The notes beneath the pieces are model-generated. The model was not told where the DNA came from, did no database searches, and worked only from the letters and a program-made list of their open reading frames with translations. A stretch of DNA of 64,000 bases from Saccharomycopsis phalli (taxonomy: Eukaryota > Ascomycota > Saccharomycetes > Ascoideales > Saccharomycopsidaceae). The stretch lies in contig CP073216.1 of NCBI GenBank assembly GCA_020342235.1, positions 1,488,001-1,552,000 of the forward strand, written 5' to 3'. The position numbers and the translations under genes are program-made. This document shows, in pieces, positions 59,704 through 64,000 of this stretch (its first letter is position 1; every line of letters begins with the position of its first letter).

Positions 59704-61455
59704 TTGCACGCTTAAACAGGATCTCGCATATTTCAACAGAAGTTATTTCTTTGAGTATCTCGAGGCAATCCTATTGCTAGAACGTCTGGTTGCGTGAGCT
59801 CATTCTGGGACATTAGTGCTAGCAAAAGAGGTGCGATACTATCTTTTCAACAACCAAAAATTGCCATTTAATCGCCATTAAGATTTCAGATGAGGTCCCT
59901 AGCTCCTCCTAGACTCCTCCGCATTATTATTTGTGACTTTCTTTTTATTGCACACTAATGCATACCCCTCGTCATTCTCAAAAATTATCTATACGCTTGC
60001 ACGATGGATGATTCTTTGCGAAAATAACCGATAGAAGTAGCCGACAGTCGCCAAAAGCTTTTTACCATTAATGGCCAGGAAAATGGCTAGGGAAGCAAGC
60101 TGAATATAGGACCAGCTCATGAAAGGAGACCGAAGGAGCTATTGATGAGCAAGGGCTGAAAGAGTTTTTCCACTGTGATCTCATTTGGCTTGATCTTTTG
60201 ACCTCCGAGGTGTCACTTTCGGTTAAGTTGCAAGGCTTGAATGATGCCAGGAGAACCGTTTTCCGGTTACGGTGGAGCGGATCATGGCTTATACATCTAC
60301 TGGCGACAATCACGAGATTTGTTTGGATATATTCCTTATAATAATGTTGCTATTGATTGCTATTAATTGTTATTAATTGTTATTAATTGGATTACTGTTC
60401 TTTTATTTTTCCCCTTTCATTTCCTCACACCCTATGTCCCAAACAACACACATCCAGCCAAGACAATTTCTTGGCCAATCTAATCTTGGTACAGCCAAAC
60501 TTATGCGGAGAAGCTTGCCTAAAGGAGAATAAAGCTCTGAAACTTTGCGTGTTCTGACTTTGGGCAATAGGAATAAGGTAATGGCGGTCAATGTACCCCA
60601 GAATATTGCAGAATTTAGCTTAATTTTTGAGTACCTTAGTTTACCCCGGTAAGTGAATACATGGTCATTAACTAGATTATTGAAATTACATGGCGTAATG
60701 GCAATTATATTGTTAATCGCATTGATACGAACCCATTGGCAATTCCAGAACCGTTGGAGGCCCTGGGTGACAGTATATGTTTCCATTTGACATTGTTAAC
60801 GGGAACTCATTAACCAGTGAAATTTACGTGAACACGCCTAGACTCGTATAACAAAAGCGAACTAAATTGATCTGGTACTTTCCCTTTCAAGTAAAAGCGA
60901 GTTTTCGCTGACATAATGCGCTGTTCCGCACGTGACTTTGGCGAGGTCATGCATGAGATCACTATACAGTTTTCGATGCTAAATTAGAAATTCAAGGTTT
61001 CAGCTAGTGATGGCTGAAGACTCGCTAATGGTACAAGTTAGCCGTTCGATGGGTAGCATCGTGATTTTGTAACAAGTATGGTTTAGAATCATTGCTAGAA
61101 AATCGTTGTGTACTGTCGTTAATATGCTTTTGCTGATTAAAGATAAGGCTAATTAAGCGACGTTTGATTAAGTTAGAAACTAGAGTATATTTTTAGAAAC
61201 CAGAATACATTCTTTAACAACCCACTGGCGTGGATTGGAATGCATCGCGTCTCTCTTGAAAGTCAAAATGCCCAAGCCTGCCCATACTAGCAATAGCCAT
61301 TTTTGGATAACAATCAATCACTGACTACTATCTATAACTGCATCGAGGACATTTAAAAACGAGAAATTGATTATCTATTCTTATTCGAAACTATCACATA
61401 TATTCAAATACCAACAGTCCTACATATACAGTATCTCACCACGCCAGATTCGCAT
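59704..61455. other. 1.75-kb region without a recognised gene
   Basis: It contains a minus-strand 127-codon ORF with an ATG at 60786 (60403-60786) that resembles nothing I know and is treated as doubtful. CACGTG occurs at 60929-60934, and a TTATTAATTG repeat near 60360-60390. I see no tRNA or LTR match. Confidence 0.4.
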
Positions 61456-62454
61456 CTAAGAATGAGCAAGAATCTGAGCTACTGCATCATTAAGACTTTG
61501 TCTTAAAGTTATATATGGAAACCCAAGAAGTTTTCTGACGCTCTTGTCATCCATTTTAGAATGCTGGATGGGTTTCTGGCTTGGATCTCCTTCGGATATC
61601 TTGCCTCTGAGCAGAGGATACAAGTCAAGAATAAGATTGTCAGCCATTTGAATGTCAAACTCGCCTGCATACAACATGAGTCGCCGCCCCACAGCTTCAG
61701 GCTTTTCAAATGCCACCAAATGAGCCTTGGCAACATCCCTAATATCGACATAGGAACCGTCAAAATCAGGGAGAGTGTCGCCTGGTTTGGATTGAACAAT
61801 CATATTAATATACTGCGCGGTACTTCTAAGCACTGGCTTCACTTCAGAGTCATATGCCTGAGGCCCTGTCACAAAACCTGGGGCAACAGTAGAAAGCTTA
61901 AAGTTTGGCTTCTCCAGCAGAACAAACTCCCATGCGGCCCGTTCACCAAACGTCTTAGACCCAAAGTACCCAAACGCACCATTTAATTTGGCCTCCTCAT
62001 CAGTAATAGGGTTCCAAGATGTCTCACTAACTTTGAACGTCGGGTCATTTTTCCGAGAAAAGGTAAAATGAGCAACCACTGAAGATGTAAACACCACTCT
62101 CTTAATTTGTGGTGCTAAAATCTTGATTGACTTGAAGCAATTCTTGACGGCATTCACTGCAGGGATAACCATGTCGTGTTCTGGGTCAGAACTTTGGAAA
62201 TCAATAGGCGAAGCAGTGTGCAAAAACACGGTCGCTTCATTGTGCTTTTTAAGAACGTCATCAAAGGCGTTGGGTGCGCTCATGTCCTCGACAATTTCAT
62301 AAGTGAAGTTCTTTCCGGCATTTTTGCGAAGGGATTCACCTTTCTCAGAGGACCGAACAGTCCCAACCACCTTATAATTGGCAGCAAGCAATGTCTTTAC
62401 TATGGTTTGGGCAAGAAGTCCCGAAGCACCAGTAACTATAACTGTGGTAGTCAT
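61456..62454 (-). CDS. GRE2: Gre2-like NADPH-dependent carbonyl reductase
   Basis: A 332-residue extended short-chain dehydrogenase/reductase. The N-terminal Rossmann motif is VTGASGLLAQTIVKTLL, and KVVGTVRS supplies the basic residue favouring NADPH. Catalytic residues are the Ser of VVFTSSVVAHF and the YxxxK of YFGSKTFGERAAWEF. VDIRDVAKAHLVAFE is typical of the family. Yeast Gre2 reduces methylglyoxal, isovaleraldehyde and other carbonyls; yeasts carry several paralogues, so the substrate is open. The frame starts at a TTG (62502); the ATG at 62454 lies directly before the first beta strand and is used. Confidence 0.85.
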   Translation of the reverse strand: MTTTVIVTGASGLLAQTIVKTLLAANYKVVGTVRSSEKGESLRKNAGKNFTYEIVEDMSAPNAFDDVLKKHNEATVFLHTASPIDFQSSDPEHDMVIPAVNAVKNCFKSIKILAPQIKRVVFTSSVVAHFTFSRKNDPTFKVSETSWNPITDEEAKLNGAFGYFGSKTFGERAAWEFVLLEKPNFKLSTVAPGFVTGPQAYDSEVKPVLRSTAQYINMIVQSKPGDTLPDFDGSYVDIRDVAKAHLVAFEKPEAVGRRLMLYAGEFDIQMADNLILDLYPLLRGKISEGDPSQKPIQHSKMDDKSVRKLLGFPYITLRQSLNDAVAQILAHS

Positions 62455-64000
62455 GGTTGTATAGTTGCAAATACACAGAAAATATTGTTGTCTTATAGTC
62501 AAGGTCTTACTAATATTAAGTTCCGTACAGTTACCGATTTCCGGAGATTATAAAAGCCATCCTTGGATTAATTACTAATAAAGGAATATTTGCGGTTTTC
62601 AATACGCATTTTGTGGTTTTACAATGCGGAACTTCGGATGGTACACGGGAATAACGGCACCGACAAAGGGGTTACGGGAATACCACCGAAACTGTAAACA
62701 GTGTAAGTGTTTGTTAACGGAATATTGGGCTACATTGATAGATCCATGATATTAATAGAGTATGCTACATGAACAAAATTGATTTATTCCCTCGGCCTTT
62801 GGGCAAATTACGGTGTCTTGCTCCTTGAAACCCGAGGATTTAAAGAAAATAATACTTGGAGCTATACCTGTTTACTTTCTAATAATATACTGCCTAATAT
62901 GAATTGACATTTGGTTCTCTTGATGTATCACACAGTCGTCTAGCAGAAGCTCAATTTAATAAAGACGGGTACTTGGATCCGCACCATTTGTAATGACCCG
63001 TGGCAATGGTATATGGGCGTAAGAACAAAAATAGTTCTACAGGTGGGTCGAAAAAACAACACACTTGACAAAGCAAGGACTTTTTACTAAATCAGTTACA
63101 AGGGCATTTCATAGAGTAGTTACAGTGACTTTACTAAATCAGACACAAGGACTTTACTAAATCAGTTTAAAGTCTTGTGATTTTGATGGAGCCAATATTC
63201 ACACTCTATGTATAAGTTCTAGGTTAGTGGCAGAGAATAGCCAGCACCGTTTGACCTTAATATTACTGTACAATTGGTCCTTCATTCTCATATTAGTAAG
63301 CATCGGTGCTGAAGTTTGTTTATCTGTTGATTTATGTACAATAATTAATGAATAAATCTATCCTTAGTTCTGGAAAGAAGATTGTTTACTGGCAATACAC
63401 ATCTATGGTCACTTAGAAAATAACCCAAGCAATGCACTACTTTAATCACCACGTCTTTTCAAAGCCATGGATGGTTATTATAATGATTTTGATTCTTAAT
63501 TGTGGCAGCTAATTTTTACCAATTATCATCAATGGAATAAAATAGAAAAAAGCAAGGTGATAAAGCATCTCTCTATACTTCAAAAACAGAAATACTTGCT
63601 TTTGGTGATAGTATCTATCTAGTTTTATATCTGAAATACTTTGATAATAAGCCATCATAAATGATATGCCATTGATAAAGATGGGGGAAATCGCGTCACA
63701 TCAGCTGAATAATTTCATTCGGACTTAAACCCAGAATAGCAAATCGTTAACAATAGGTCTCAAAAGAGGGAGACCTATTACATTGAAGCAACAGGATCTC
63801 TCTAATTTACTGGCGAACTTCATAAAAAGGATTGTATTTCCACTAATGAACCATTAGCCTGTTTCTATTATCAATTGACAAATTCCCTTGGGCAAAGCAT
63901 TCCAGGTAGTGTGCTATAAGTTGTGGATCCCCTAAACTATAGCGGTCCTTTAATGGCATTATTGAATTGTGCAGCTTGTGGGATACTGGAATACGCGACT
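62455..64000. other. Right-hand gene-free end of the window
   Basis: No ORF of note, tRNA or LTR match was seen. A 22-bp unit with CTTTACTAAATCAGTTACAA occurs three times between about 63075 and 63175. Confidence 0.5.

Noticed and set aside
60403-60786. 127-codon minus-strand ORF with ATG
   Set aside because: No family pattern, no promoter signal, in AT-rich DNA; could be real but unsupported.

Overview
The window is nuclear DNA of a budding yeast (Saccharomycotina). It is AT-rich. Nearly all genes are single-exon, and many products are yeast- or fungus-specific (Sec66, Kei1, Svf1, Sld2, Atp25, Tti1). One clear spliceosomal intron (KEI1) has its CTAAC branch site two bases before the terminal CAG, and an Sde2-type ubiquitin-like protein is present. 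Both point away from Saccharomyces itself and toward an early-diverging lineage such as the Yarrowia/Dipodascus side of the tree; that placement is inference. No species is claimed.

Layout. 0-5 kb: 5' end of fumarase (cut by the window edge), a small unknown gene beside a frame-broken small ORF, then divergent mitochondrial EF-Tu and SDE2. 5-11 kb: the Hsp110 gene SSE1 between opposed LTR-like repeats, then a repeat-rich stretch with an intron-containing tRNA-Arg. 11-24 kb: SEC66, a Fab1-like protein, a Gag-like gene, a secreted repeat protein derived from a subtilase, a compound inverted repeat and an intron-containing tRNA-Pro. 24-36 kb: NMA1, an LtrA-domain membrane protein, TTI1, a broken gag copy and the cell-wall MAPKK MKK1. 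37-46 kb: divergent SLD2 and ATP25, ARR3, KTI12, MTG1. 46-64 kb: tRNA-Asp, SVF1, decayed retroelement pieces, KEI1, an unknown secreted protein, RFC1, a sugar-porter-family transporter and a GRE2-like reductase.

Most genes are unrelated housekeeping loci with no operon logic. Themes recur: mitochondrial gene expression (TUF1, ATP25, MTG1), DNA replication and genome maintenance (SLD2, RFC1, TTI1), and secretory or membrane functions (SEC66, KEI1, FAB1-like). Short divergent promoters are shared by TUF1/SDE2 and SLD2/ATP25. A CACGTG element lies close upstream of about ten start codons, and MluI cell-cycle boxes (ACGCGT) occur in front of the two replication genes SLD2 and RFC1.

The most unusual property is the density of minisatellites (units about 8-84 bp) in almost every intergenic region and inside coding sequences. 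Two coding cases look consequential. A Fab1-type protein has an in-frame minisatellite where the conserved lipid-kinase DLKGS segment should be, together with loss of the glycine-rich loop and the ATP-binding lysine. A secreted subtilase-derived protein has its inhibitor-I9 prodomain split by about 450 residues of repeat-rich sequence and no intact catalytic triad. Decayed LTR retroelements of at least two LTR-like families, gag fragments and a possible reverse-transcriptase fragment are scattered throughout, plus one intact Gag-like gene with its own TATA box.

Many open frames start only at TTG or GTG; starts given here are the first plausible ATG.
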